Below are positions 56,801-60,140 of a stretch of DNA of 64,000 bases, one piece after another; position 1 is the stretch's first letter; each line of letters starts with the position of its first letter. This DNA comes from Coccinella septempunctata (Eukaryota > Arthropoda > Insecta > Coleoptera > Coccinellidae), in contig NC_058190.1 of NCBI RefSeq assembly GCF_907165205.1, positions 15,012,001 through 15,076,000 of the forward strand, given 5' to 3'. The position numbers were made by a program, and so were the translations under genes. The notes under the pieces are model-generated. The model ran no database searches. It had not been told where the DNA came from and was given only the letters and a program-made list of their open reading frames with translations.

Positions 56801-58430
56801 AGTTCACTTATCCTGTTTCATATTGTTGTTGAAATCGATTGCAAAAATGTCAATGTTGTTTCATTATATTCACCAATCAAGCGTTGATTCTCCGATCTAG
56901 CTAATGAAACCGGACCTTAGTCTGAATAAGTATAGTATGATGTGAAAAAACTTCGATATTGCATATTTGAGACTTACTCTGAAATACGAATTGCCATGAA
57001 TTGTATTGAATTGTGTTGAATTGCCATGAATTGTATTGAATTGGTATGAATTGTTTTGAATTTTCATGAATTCTCAGTGAATTGTCAGGAATTGCCATGA
57101 ATTTTCTTGAATTGTGTGAATTGTTGGAATTGTCTGAATTGTTTCATATGGTATCATAGGAATTGCGTGAATTGTCTGAATTGTGGTGTACAACATTTTC
57201 ATGACCGGTTCACCCCTCGGGGCTTCCCTACTAAATGTAGTAAAGTTGAGCAGAAGCATTATTTAGAAAATAATAAGGAATAAAAAATTCAACTATTCTT
57301 GAAATACATATCACTTGATTAGAATATGCACATAATAACTCACAAGGATGATAAATTCTTTACCTTTGCTGGAGGAACTGTATGTGTAATATTACAGAGA
57401 TATTTAATAAAACTCCAGAGTAACTACAATTACTATAACCGCAAATGCTTCAAGAAACTTAGTGGGAATCAAAGAAGGTACCCATTAGCTTTATTTAGAA
57501 TAATCCTGGAACGGTCCTAAGATTATCCAAATTCAGTGCTTGTCCTCGAAAAATAACTGTTTTTGGATAAAGAGGAGATTTTCCATAAATAGAGAGGCAA
57601 CAACTGTCTTTTAAAACAATATTACTAATTTGTCACGTTCGGTTTTTCATTAAATGAGAACTATCCTCAAACAGTTCTAGGATTTGAAACTAGACAGCAC
57701 AAGTTCTGCGCAGCTCTAAAACATTTCTTGAACTGTCCTAAAATTGAAGCCTAAATGCAGCTTATAATTCGTAAATAAACATAGAATATTTGCTAGTAAA
57801 ACATTTTCAATTTACCTGATGCTGTCTATTTATTTCAGTTCGTCCTCCATTATCATTGTGAGCAACAGATTTGTATTCCAATTTTTCATTTATATCATAA
57901 CCCTGAATTGGACCATCCTCACTTTCCTGTTCTGAATCACTGTTAAATACACCTATTCTTTTATGTTTTTTCCTATAAACCTTCTCAGAGTCATTATTTT
58001 GATCATCAGAATTTCCTTCACAAATTGCAGTAGGTATACTTTCATCTTCGGAATCACTATGGAAAACAGTAAACTTTCTATTTTTTTTTCTGCTGATAAA
58101 CTCATTCACTAGTTCCTCAGTTTCAACATCGTTGTTCTTCCTGCATTGCTGCTTATTATTAGAAACTGAATCAAAATAGTCCTCATTATTCAACATTTTT
58201 TCATGACGAAATCTTGAAACATCATTCAAATATAGTGCACTAGGATAATTAACCGAAACTTCATGACAAGCATTTTCAGCATTATAATTATTTGGTTTAC
58301 ATTGTCCTCCTACACAGCCAATATCAGAATCTTTAATTTCACTAATTTCGTCGTCATTACTAGCTTTCTCTGAAATCTTTAATTCATCTGATATGCTTGT
58401 ATTCTGAATTTTTGTAGTATCTATTGACAT
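17781..58430 (-). CDS. CLSPN: Claspin gene, exons 1-7 of a longer gene (3' end not found)
   Basis: Seven minus-strand exons (57816-58430, 36971-37150, 36688-36914, 25821-26786, 20442-20665, 18221-18756, 17781-17843) join with matching phases into 2,811 bases, exactly 937 codons without a stop. All introns are GT-AG. Claspin is a ring-shaped fork protein that tethers to replicating DNA and, once phosphorylated by ATR, presents CHK1 for activation. Support is the order of features: a Ser/Asp-rich N-terminus with repeated NSDSE-type clusters, a KTRTLKEFLQNRP block, a VIDLENG block followed by RLRERFMKH, a KPG.RMQKLREELQ helix, and then a long Asp/Glu run. This order matches metazoan Claspins. 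The C-terminal third is absent from the window. Introns of 56 bp to 20.7 kb are filled with transposons. Identification is by recognition, not by a search. Confidence 0.8.
18221..18756 (-). CDS. CLSPN: Claspin exon 6, acidic tract
   Basis: The exon opens with two bases that complete an Asp codon from exon 5, then encodes about 178 residues. The first 110 are dominated by Glu and Asp (EEEEE runs), as in the long acidic region of vertebrate Claspin. A RIIRPLDDDSDDD segment and an SPH.SENHFATP segment near the C-terminal end follow. The donor is AAG|GTATGA, phase 0. The acceptor is a weak pyrimidine tract ending in CAAG, chosen because it gives the only frame compatible with exon 5. Confidence 0.8.
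19143..19218. repeat. four perfect 19-bp tandem repeats
   Basis: The unit ACAAAGAGTAACAGTTGTT occurs four times without interruption. Each unit contains the palindrome AACAGTTGTT-like core, a Myb-type site consensus (AACNG). The array lies inside one arm of the fold-back element. Confidence 0.9.
19848..20361. repeat. 260-bp tandem duplication
   Basis: Two units start at TGCCGCTGCTAATGCTAT (19848 and 20108) and end at GGGTACGGATATATATTTATAT. They differ by a few substitutions and one small deletion near the GTTTGGGTCAAAAG block. They lie at the right end of the intron 5 element. Confidence 0.85.
20442..20665 (-). CDS. CLSPN: Claspin exon 5
   Basis: The exon starts after TATCTTTAG with one base that completes a Ser codon from exon 4. 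It encodes S-ITSVADGQIHRETLSLK, an acidic patch, then KPGVRMQKLREELQYQMAKRR, a basic amphipathic helix typical of mid-Claspin. It ends AATG|GTGAGG, leaving one base that pairs with exon 6 to make Asp. Read-through past the donor would meet a stop after only eight residues, consistent with the donor choice. Confidence 0.85.
20870..22120 (-). repeat. dispersed repeat family A, minus-oriented copy, split by a MITE
   Basis: The sequence about 21165-22110 is the inverse of 6500-7020, interrupted by 21414-21784. A second, more diverged partial copy of the same end (CATTCCACCCTGTATTGTACG) precedes it at about 21030-21160. No coding capacity is recognised. Confidence 0.65.
21414..21784. mobile_element. 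371-bp hAT-type MITE with 8-bp target duplication
   Basis: The ends CATAGACTTATAATA and TATTATAAGTCTATG are inverse copies, flanked by TTATTTAC at 21406-21413 and 21785-21792. Eight-base duplications are the hAT signature. The uninterrupted paralogue at 6500-7020 has a single related copy of this site, which confirms the insertion. A 37-bp hairpin with the same ends occurs at 59868-59904. Confidence 0.9.
22121..22439. other. short unassigned region before the hAT fossil
   Basis: I see no gene here. An ACACCCTGTATAT motif near 22392 resembles the CAGGGTG transposon ends found elsewhere in the window. Confidence 0.35.
22440..23099 (-). pseudogene. hAT-superfamily transposase fragment (ZMYM/C17orf113-like type)
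   Basis: Minus-strand frames show SWQIDETTDISC...QLAIVFRYV, then ERFLGF and RTSENLFEFL, then QTYDGAAVMEGHLTGLQ and YCHAHALNLVL. This is the catalytic core of hAT transposases, with the first Asp in DETTD and the second in YDGA. A frameshift at about 22635-22645 leads into a second frame with FFSKSTKR and the LP...PTRWNF block. The start is cut off where the Jockey copy begins at about 23100, and the C-terminal dimerisation domain is missing. It is non-functional. Confidence 0.8.
23105..25314 (+). pseudogene. Jockey ORF2 reverse transcriptase, broken copy
   Basis: The linker and RT blocks are KRKAPGSDKITN, LLDVARAFDRVWHEGL (about 23893-23940), EVPQGSVLGPLLYNIYIHD and LYADDTAIAT (YADD box near 24158). 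Compared with the sister copy, a deletion of several bases near 23706 shifts the frame, and another segment (a dozen or more bases near 23850) is lost. The MITE then splits the C-terminal part, which resumes at 24889 and ends with an RPQLTYGSVAWG block. At the two positions where the full-length copy has stops, this copy has sense codons. Confidence 0.8.
24411..24886. mobile_element. 476-bp pogo/Tigger-like MITE
   Basis: The ends CAGTAGAATCCG and CGGATTCTACTG are inverse, flanked by TA (24409-24410 and 24887-24888). Subterminal TTATNATGAC blocks recur several times inside in both orientations. The full-length sister retrotransposon shows the uninterrupted site (GGACTTACCTGG), so the insertion is certain. 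CAGT-type ends with TA duplication suggest the pogo/Tigger branch. Confidence 0.85.
25821..26786 (-). CDS. CLSPN: Claspin exon 4 (largest exon)
   Basis: Starting after a TTTTTTTTCAG acceptor, it encodes 322 residues that begin SQKMKEREKEVEEFY and continue through a Ser/Thr/Glu-rich, probably disordered stretch with several SE clusters. The C-terminal third carries LLELASEAEKEV, FNLDG-IEDEM, RFKAISKRRSAILEKLGELKP and VIDLENG, then RLRERFMKHNLKLEK, all reminiscent of the KP.L....VIDLE...L..RF..H core of Claspin. The donor is ATAAG|GTTAGT. Both splice phases (2 in, 2 out) match the neighbouring exons. Confidence 0.85.
27180..27960 (+). pseudogene. THAP-domain gene fossil with intron-like splice sites
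   Basis: Starting at an ATG near 27202, broken frames give MVKNCGNC..., a YKFFKL block, and then YTMYSEHFTSSQFE near 27400-27445. This is the spacing of the C2CH zinc-coordinating THAP fold with its CSEHF-type motif (the last Cys is replaced by Tyr). GTAAGT-type donors follow at about 27453, 27498 and 27665, a GCAG acceptor at about 27592 and a TTTTTCAG acceptor at about 27808. A later block RKLKTTINSLRCKIYG resembles the coiled coil after THAP domains in THAP9 and P-element transposases. Multiple stops make it inactive. It lies antisense inside Claspin intron 3. Confidence 0.6.
28049..30896. repeat. 1,424-bp tandem duplication, essentially identical units
   Basis: Unit 1 (28049-29472) and unit 2 (29473-30896) match base for base wherever I compared them, including all short frames at an offset of exactly 1,424. 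A 7-base stub of a further repeat (TAAAATC, 30897-30903) sits at the right edge, consistent with unequal exchange or slippage at a short homology. Each unit contains a 90-bp hairpin (29130-29219 and 30554-30643). Confidence 0.9.
29130..29219. repeat. hairpin with 40-bp class arms (also at 30554-30643)
   Basis: ATGTATCCATGTTG...GGTATGGTTGAAAAAATG pairs with CATTTTTTCAACCATAC...CAACATGGATGCAT, leaving a short loop. It resembles a small MITE; the same hairpin is present in the second 1,424-bp unit. Confidence 0.75.
30904..31314. other. unassigned stretch of intron 3
   Basis: No exon or element boundary recognised. Confidence 0.35.
31315..31985 (-). mobile_element. decayed non-LTR 3' fragment with fold-back flanks
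   Basis: Minus-strand frame 31612-31960 gives KYISALESIQRKFLFF, LRKRREIANATFAYKLINNRID and LL.LLDFNAPRFASRSN, the usual C-terminus of CR1/Jockey-type reverse transcriptases. The 3' tail, read on the minus strand, is an AAATAAATAAAT tract (31441-31458). Outer blocks 31315-31395 and 31905-31980 are inverse copies (GGAATTTGGACAATTATCTTTC), so the fragment ended up between inverted duplicates of its own coding end. Confidence 0.6.
31986..32834. other. unassigned stretch of intron 3
   Basis: No recognisable gene; a short AAG microsatellite at about 32351-32363. Confidence 0.35.
33774..35184. repeat. solo LTR, 1,411 bp, with GTGT target duplication
   Basis: It starts TGTAACGTGCG and ends TTCATTACA, the TG...CA ends of an LTR. 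It is flanked by GTGT at 33770-33773 and 35185-35188. Removing it restores the interrupted transposase frame. There is no primer-binding site or coding region, so it is a lone LTR left by LTR-LTR recombination. A 4-bp duplication fits Ty3/gypsy- or BEL-type integrases. The family is not identified. Confidence 0.8.
34216..34563. repeat. internal tandem repeats of the solo LTR
   Basis: A 35-base block starting CTGCCCCAAGGGTTATAGCA occurs at 34216, 34318 and 34450. The last two belong to a 132-bp tandem unit beginning GTGCGGTATCTC (34299 and 34431) that also shares a GACGCGGAACGCGGACAGGG block. Repeats of this kind in LTR U3 regions often hold enhancers; that role is inference. Confidence 0.8.
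36688..36914 (-). CDS. CLSPN: Claspin exon 3
   Basis: The exon begins ATGACTGCAAAA right after an ATTGACAG acceptor, so the ATG is internal and not a start. It encodes AKKALEQRKEILAESQRRVRESRVSLPYHKPKTRTLKEFLQNRPKL and a Ser-rich end. The TLKEFLQNR segment matches the L..FL..R motif of Claspins. It ends with AG|GTGAGC, phase 2, completed by the first base of exon 4. Confidence 0.85.
36971..37150 (-). CDS. CLSPN: Claspin exon 2
   Basis: One hundred and eighty bases encode 60 residues, DEIISTLCDPESSDENNEEDSEKGEE... followed by a Lys-rich end. The acceptor is TTGCTTGCAG and the donor AAA|GTAAGT, phase 0 at both ends. The intron to exon 3 is only 56 bp, in contrast to the huge introns on either side. 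The acidic/Ser composition is typical of the disordered N-terminal half of Claspin. Confidence 0.85.
37151..38399. other. start-distal end of Claspin intron 1, unassigned
   Basis: Mostly AT-rich sequence without a recognisable gene. A GGTCAAAGAAACTGCAACACC motif near 38235 resembles a Tc1-type transposon end, but I found no partner end. Confidence 0.35.
38590..40310 (+). pseudogene. BEL/Pao retrotransposon remnant (gag, protease, integrase pieces)
   Basis: Short frame pieces in genomic order match BEL/Pao polyprotein. A gag block LHLSDISLPVFSGDYSGWPALKGLFQSFV-like stretch lies at about 38666-38757. A protease-like block with DSGSEISFISKDLARL is at about 39227-39275, followed by IVGVGGAA and, near 39520, MILGDDVYG. 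A block before integrase, with SRLTAF.DHEGVIRVGGRIT and then KHPA.IPR...SLIIDSAHRRTLHAG, lies at about 40105-40260. The reverse transcriptase is missing and frames change repeatedly, so it is an internally deleted fossil. It is less AT-rich than its surroundings and carries frequent CTC/TCA codons. Confidence 0.7.
40654..42100 (-). pseudogene. C-terminal RT remnant of the minus-strand non-LTR element
   Basis: Pieces in order on the minus strand: DWCERTKLIINSEKSTIIEF, VSLLGTILDSNLKW, KLNKCYYTLYN, then across the MITE IKKFIDADAALTYYFSNVFS-like sequence, LLRYNVVWG, QKRILRLL, and finally KLYIPKHFHSFHERSPYHAG, RLYNLLP and LKACLMENCFYS. This is the standard thumb and C-terminal tail of CR1/Jockey-like RTs. 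A 13-bp-arm hairpin (AAAATGCGCTTCTG and its inverse, 41032-41063) and a frameshift disrupt it. Confidence 0.7.
41189..41821. mobile_element. 633-bp TA-flanked MITE
   Basis: The ends GACCATATTAGTGAGGTTA and the inverse are each next to TA (41187-41188 and 41822-41823). A second inverted block (GGCGGGA..TTCAAATTT) follows inside. The RT remnant continues on either side of it, so the boundaries are well supported. No coding capacity recognised. Confidence 0.8.
42120..42290 (-). pseudogene. endonuclease N-terminal stub of the minus-strand non-LTR element
   Basis: The stub reads IQQLDIRSVMKNMDEFILFLNRLALEIQIVVYLKN, which resembles the first strand and helix of APE-type endonucleases (the L.LNIRS...K.DEL block). 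The E-motif position is already degenerate, and the sequence passes directly into RT C-terminal code, marking the deletion joint near 42110. Confidence 0.55.
42657..43277 (-). CDS. non-LTR ORF1 protein (coiled coil, RRM-like, C-terminal domain)
   Basis: The open frame encodes 206 residues. An Ile-rich microsatellite-coded start is followed by a coiled coil with a heptad-like LEQENMFLKDKKGRLKRK pattern. An RRM-like region (NNIVVFEW...FICSELKNLLGVDIDRKDINNFHCLSK, RPVKVEYVSY) and a basic tail (RGRGVAIRDDLTELKRSEYG) follow. This architecture is the trimeric RNA-binding ORF1p found in several non-LTR clades. The ATT run near 43240-43262 may have altered the N-terminus, so the true start is uncertain. 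It is still open although its ORF2 is gutted. Confidence 0.7.
   Translation of the reverse strand: MDEEIIIIIIIIFIQRMQQKTSQYKFSVQNILEKIENCKTEIKNSIQAWESYKLLEFEALKFKIRSLEQENMFLKDKKGRLKRKTRENNIVVFEWTASNESITSDFICSELKNLLGVDIDRKDINNFHCLSKGSNRPVKVEYVSYLKKVELIRNYKKFRGRGVAIRDDLTELKRSEYGMLRGYLIEEREKGESCYIKGNKLVFNNR
43301..44209. other. 5' leader-like and unassigned intron sequence
   Basis: The first part may be the 5' UTR of the minus-strand element. The rest shows no gene. A block with AACTTCTTTTTTCATATCTCTCAAA near 44148 recurs in diverged form near 45072, marking an unidentified dispersed repeat. Confidence 0.35.
44210..44406 (+). pseudogene. zinc-knuckle tail of a non-LTR element
   Basis: The frame reads CGLCLEKDETVERILCDCSA, the C-x2-C-x7-H-x4-C type C-terminal block of R1/Jockey elements (the His is replaced by Arg here). 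A short tail with FDLIYFLSMMGI follows, with internal stops. Nothing else of the element is visible. Confidence 0.55.
44415..44785. mobile_element. 371-bp hAT-type MITE carrying about eight TATCGATA sites
   Basis: The ends TAGGGTTGTTGAAAAAATATCG and the inverse of TAGGGATGTCGGAAATG are flanked by TGTGCTAC at 44407-44414 and 44786-44793, an 8-bp hAT duplication. TATCGATA occurs about eight times, clustered in both terminal regions. Confidence 0.9.
44794..45430. other. unassigned intron 1 sequence
   Basis: The only structure seen is a diverged second copy of the repeat noted near 44148. Confidence 0.35.
45993..47363 (+). CDS. Jockey ORF1 (gag-like, three zinc knuckles)
   Basis: An intact frame of 456 residues starts ACCATG. 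After an acidic N-terminus comes a coiled coil (LKAQIVKLTETVSQLVGEMR), a Ser/Lys-rich linker, an RRM-like PRE-C2HC region with YAVIRHLPIDVD, and three cysteine knuckles at about residues 297-358 (CFRCQRYGHAQNKC, CVKCSGSHSSNDC, CVLCGEEGHPASYKGC). The tail is Lys/Gln-rich. Such proteins bind the element RNA and carry it to the nucleus or chromosome ends. A 24-bp in-frame duplication (46685-46732) repeats IFQGISD. ORF2 begins 48 bases after the stop. Confidence 0.9.
   Translation: MSETSDNEGSYMEATDAEEFSEGEHEELVKLREENGQLKAQIVKLTETVSQLVGEMRLLREEMTRNNMTKSPTYAAITKPVAGSKNNSLIGIVSQPETRKNDSTQVAKAPNAPPTKRARKESSSSDEETVKKAEVPKRDKIPPITMMGTSDWVEISKALYTKRINYNRATTVKDGIKIIASTVDDFRKITTFFEQHGKEFFTYQMEEEKKIYAVIRHLPIDVDLALIKEDLIFQGISDVIFQGISDAEVSRMTSNKTKKPIPLYLVKTQKKEIFEVKRLYNLCIVVEHKKRPESPSQCFRCQRYGHAQNKCSFPWRCVKCSGSHSSNDCTLTRKGEERNATCVLCGEEGHPASYKGCSEFKLVTRKKNSRKSVEQKKKVTKTTTSEQKIQEAAKTQPTEQEKKRETPKPVQKKEGQKKLTMKQAVNSQQEKKKISESADDLDFFTEKNFQQDNVEN
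46685..46732 (+). repeat. in-frame 24-bp tandem duplication in ORF1
   Basis: GATATTCCAGGGAATATCAG and four more bases occur twice in tandem. The unit is itself palindromic in its centre (GATATTCC/GGAATATC), which favours slippage. It adds eight residues (IFQGISDV then IFQGISDA) to the RRM-like region. Confidence 0.9.
47412..50120 (+). pseudogene. Jockey ORF2: endonuclease + reverse transcriptase, two stop codons
   Basis: One continuous frame of 903 codons has an in-frame TAG at 48591-48593 and TAA at 49614-49616. The APE endonuclease is complete: SWNINGI, LQETR, SAYKPPQ, IGDFNC and the SNHNPV block. RT blocks are NYRPISPLSALGK, FGFRREHST, LLDVARAFDRV, GVPQGSVLGPLLYNIYIHD and LYADDTG (YADD). 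The tail includes RPQLTYGSVAWG. No RNase H is visible, as in Jockey. Both stops are sense codons in the truncated sister copy (Ser and Glu), so they are recent point changes. The enzyme nicks DNA and copies the element RNA at the nick. Confidence 0.9.
50542..52272 (+). pseudogene. IS630-Tc1-mariner-type DDE transposase, broken
   Basis: The start at 50542 is followed by a basic PPKKRRLKRHFSAEIK region and a helix-turn-helix (ELRVAERLGIGARSVRRIISEY). An in-frame TAG at 50941-50943 interrupts, then comes the catalytic domain: LKKLNFKYGRR, IYYLDETWVN (first Asp), VVLDNAPYHS (second Asp) and LPPYHCELNPIEWIWADVK (Glu). The piece 51247-51595 does not code and contains a fold-back block (CATAAAGCTTGATCAGAGAA and its partial inverse), so it looks like a MITE insertion, possibly in or next to an intron. 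At least two more frame changes occur at about 51700 and 51950. It is antisense to Claspin in intron 1. Confidence 0.8.
52535..53591. other. unassigned, with one open frame of unknown origin
   Basis: A minus-strand frame (52866-53153) encodes about 95 residues with FVPEIDRSFVAEDNYYNCIF and LNEIIKYISTWNYKN. It has protein-like composition but no family I can name. The rest shows no feature. Confidence 0.3.
53815..54100 (+). repeat. SINE- or RTE-tail-like repeat
   Basis: It starts CTAGCTGACCCGGCAAACG and includes AAAATCGGTCAAGCCGTTTC, with a TATATATTAGAT end. Repeats of this pattern, the 3' part of RTE-type elements or their SINEs, are common in arthropod genomes. The family assignment is from memory of the motif only. 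Confidence 0.5.
54685..54702 (+). promoter_or_regulatory. primer-binding site (tRNA-Lys type)
   Basis: TGGCGCCCAACGTGGGGC begins three bases after the direct left LTR. It is complementary to the 3' end of a tRNA of the Lys type used by many gypsy-like elements. Confidence 0.85.
54730..55332 (+). CDS. remnant gag-like frame of the short LTR element
   Basis: An open frame of about 200 residues begins MESRNKG shortly after the primer-binding site. It is largely charged helix with repeated KFDE/KVDEQFGKF heptads and an acidic centre, then WNFNGKVKAKF and a Lys-rich end. It lacks zinc knuckles and any pol. The position and the coiled-coil character fit an N-terminal gag piece. It may be mobilised in trans by an unseen relative. 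Confidence 0.5.
   Translation: MESRNKGLAGAQENNNSTILHIILKMREDMNKKFDELSKKFDEHSNKVDEQFGKFGRNGMETERKIKECAERMENKETNILSMEQKADRRNQEELDFTKHYIRKEVQEQLDDDMNEIEENDETQNETSKGVMYKENSTSEIIKLGDKKWNFNGKVKAKFTVLLWNYTRNRKWVNIIQRVREKMEWIGENYLRRKKKKEKS
55907..56162. repeat. palindromic repeat with tRNA T-arm-like halves
   Basis: Inverted arms (about 55907-55988 and 56083-56162; landmarks CAGACAATTATTGAATTCTG and its inverse) each end toward the centre with a tRNA 3' half. GTTCGAATCC plus a CCCGGAGG acceptor-like strand is on the plus strand, and GGTTCGAATCCTGTCCGGAGG-like sequence is on the minus strand. That is a Pol III B box in each direction. No matching A box or 5' acceptor strand was found, so neither half is a full tRNA. 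Confidence 0.7.
57229..57815. other. Claspin intron 1 next to exon 1, unassigned
   Basis: No element or exon recognised. Confidence 0.4.
57816..58430 (-). CDS. CLSPN: Claspin exon 1 (first coding exon)
   Basis: The ATG at 58430-58428 sits in an A-rich context (AAAAAATGTC), with stops upstream in frame. The exon encodes 205 residues, Ser/Asp/Glu/Asn-rich and probably disordered. Two related clusters, FTVFHSDSEDES (after RKKNRK) and IGVFNSDSEQES (after KKHKR), repeat a basic-VF.SDSE unit. Claspins and related fork proteins carry such acidic repeats at the N-terminus. It ends CAG|GTAAAT, phase 0, and the first downstream exon is 20.7 kb away. Confidence 0.8.
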
Positions 58431-58783
58431 TTTTTTAATCTAAGGTCATATACTCCGTAAGACTATTTCACTGAAACTAAATCTTGAACATCAAGAAGAT
58501 GCAGCCAGGGACAAGAGGATGCAGCTATATACCTCCTTGGTGAAAATGAAAATATGATACTGGTGAAAATACATAAATAAATAACCCAAACATTAACAGA
58601 GACTGGTTGTCTCAAAGATATGGTGTGCAACACAGATTACAGAGTAGTAGTGTGCAATATCTTTGGGTTGTCTGGGATATAACCCATATTTTTTGAAGTA
58701 CTTTGCCGCCAACGCATAGACTCGCAAAGAAGGCAAACCATAGAAATTATAACTTCGTTTAGTAAATTCTCTCCATAGCGTAT
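58431..58783. promoter_or_regulatory. presumed 5' UTR/promoter flank of Claspin
   Basis: This is the only repeat-poor DNA upstream of the start codon before fold-back elements begin. No TATA box or clear initiator stands out. Assignment is by position only. Confidence 0.35.
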
Positions 58784-59876
58784 GGTCCGTATATACACAT
58801 TTGGTAACCGAAAGTAATCAGAGCGGTTACTGCCAATTCACAATGATGTTAATGGTAATGGTAATGTTAAAAGTGAGCTACGATATTAACGCTTAAATAA
58901 TAATAAATTCAAGAAATATTTATCATTATCATTAACATTACGCTTGACATTAACATTGATGTGAACAGTATCGTAGAAGCTCTATTATTTATTATTATTT
59001 AAGCGTTTACATGTAGTTCACCGTTAACATTACCATAACCATTAACATCATTGTGAATTGGCAGTTACTCTGGTGACAGATATTGAACCGAATTGTCCGG
59101 AATTCGGCATATACGGACCGCCCACTTACTAACCAGAAGCAAAGAGTAACCAACAAGAGGTTTCACTCCAAAGATAGGTGTGTAATATCTTTGTTCCACT
59201 CTGTCAATTTACAAGGCGAAATCTGACTCATGGAATTTTAACCTTGGAGTGGGGACACGATACGCGCCAGAATACTGCGAACAGAATCAAGCTACATTCA
59301 CAACATAGACAAACATAGATTCACAATCAATTCACGGGCCGAAGTGCACTTCGGCACGGAAGCTTAGCAGATGGCGTTTTCCGTTACCATTCACAATGAA
59401 ATTCAAGACAAAATTTCTTGCAAGTTGCAAACTATCACTTCGGCAAGGAATTTCGTGCCGGCTATAGATGATGCTGATGCTTATGTTTTGATCAGTTACA
59501 TTTTTGATTCATTTGAGTATTTGGTTCCAGGATTATTGCGAATGGTAAATTTCGTGCCGAAGTGCACTTCGGCCCGCGAATTGATTGTGAATCCAGCTTC
59601 ATCCGCAGTCAAATCAGAATCTGGGCGTCCAATCAAATTGCGAGTTGCGAACCGAACGAATATCGGCAGATATCGGCTTTCGTTTTCGTATCCTGTCGGA
59701 AACGAATCAATTTCCGTTTATGAAAATAATGCGACTTCTTTCAAAATAGTTCGAATATCGAATTATGAGTATTTCCTCAGGGTCATTGAAACCCAACCGG
59801 CCAAAATGACAGAGTGCATCCTCTTGTTGGTTACTCTTTGCCAGAAGAAACCAAAGTGTATATACGGACCACAGCC
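58784..59876. mobile_element. TIR element with nested fold-backs
   Basis: The ends TGGTCCGTATATACACATTTGG and its near inverse (59855-59876) enclose two internal palindromes, at 58818-59074 (AATTCACAATGATGTTAATGG arms) and 59318-59593 (GATTCACAATCAATTCACGG arms with the perfect palindrome GCCGAAGTGCACTTCGGC). A third copy of GGTCCGTATAT lies at about 59104-59116, inverted. It sits 350 bases upstream of Claspin. Confidence 0.6.
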
Positions 59877-59904
59877 ATAGACTTATAAATAACATATTAT
59901 TATA

Positions 59905-60140
59905 AGTCTATGATTCTCTCCCAGAGATATATCTATATCTCTGATCTCTCCTCTTATATTAATAATTAATATAATTATTTTAATTCATTGAACTCTAAAA
60001 GTTCTTTTAGAGCCTAACTCTAAAGTCTTTGTCGCCAGAGATAACCTGTTGTCTTTGTTTGGCTCCATACAAGAGGAGCAAGAGCAAGAGAGGGCAGTCT
60101 CCTCGGATACTCAAAACTCAAACAGTGTTTGAGTATCCGT
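59905..60140. other. AT-rich spacer with small hairpins
   Basis: Two short palindromes (AGAGATATATCTATATCTCT near 59924 and AACTCTAAAAGTTCTTTTAGAG near 59990) are visible. There is no gene. Confidence 0.4.

Larger units (their letters stand above)
53592..57228. mobile_element. 3.6-kb element with inverted ends and GAATTGT-rich subterminal arrays
   Basis: The left end (GGGCTTCCCGAGGGGTGAAC, then CGGTC) and right end (the inverse, finishing at 57228) both continue through a GGTGTACAA block. Inside each end lie degenerate tandem repeats of about 10-11 bases of the form GAATTGTCAT / GAATTGCCAG (about 53610-53810, 56930-57190, and an inverse block at 56640-56830). No transposase is visible. It contains several nested elements. 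Confidence 0.7.

Noticed and set aside
59371..59880. 169-residue plus-strand open frame
   Set aside because: It lies across the nested palindromes and the right TIR of the 58784-59876 element, and no domain is recognisable.
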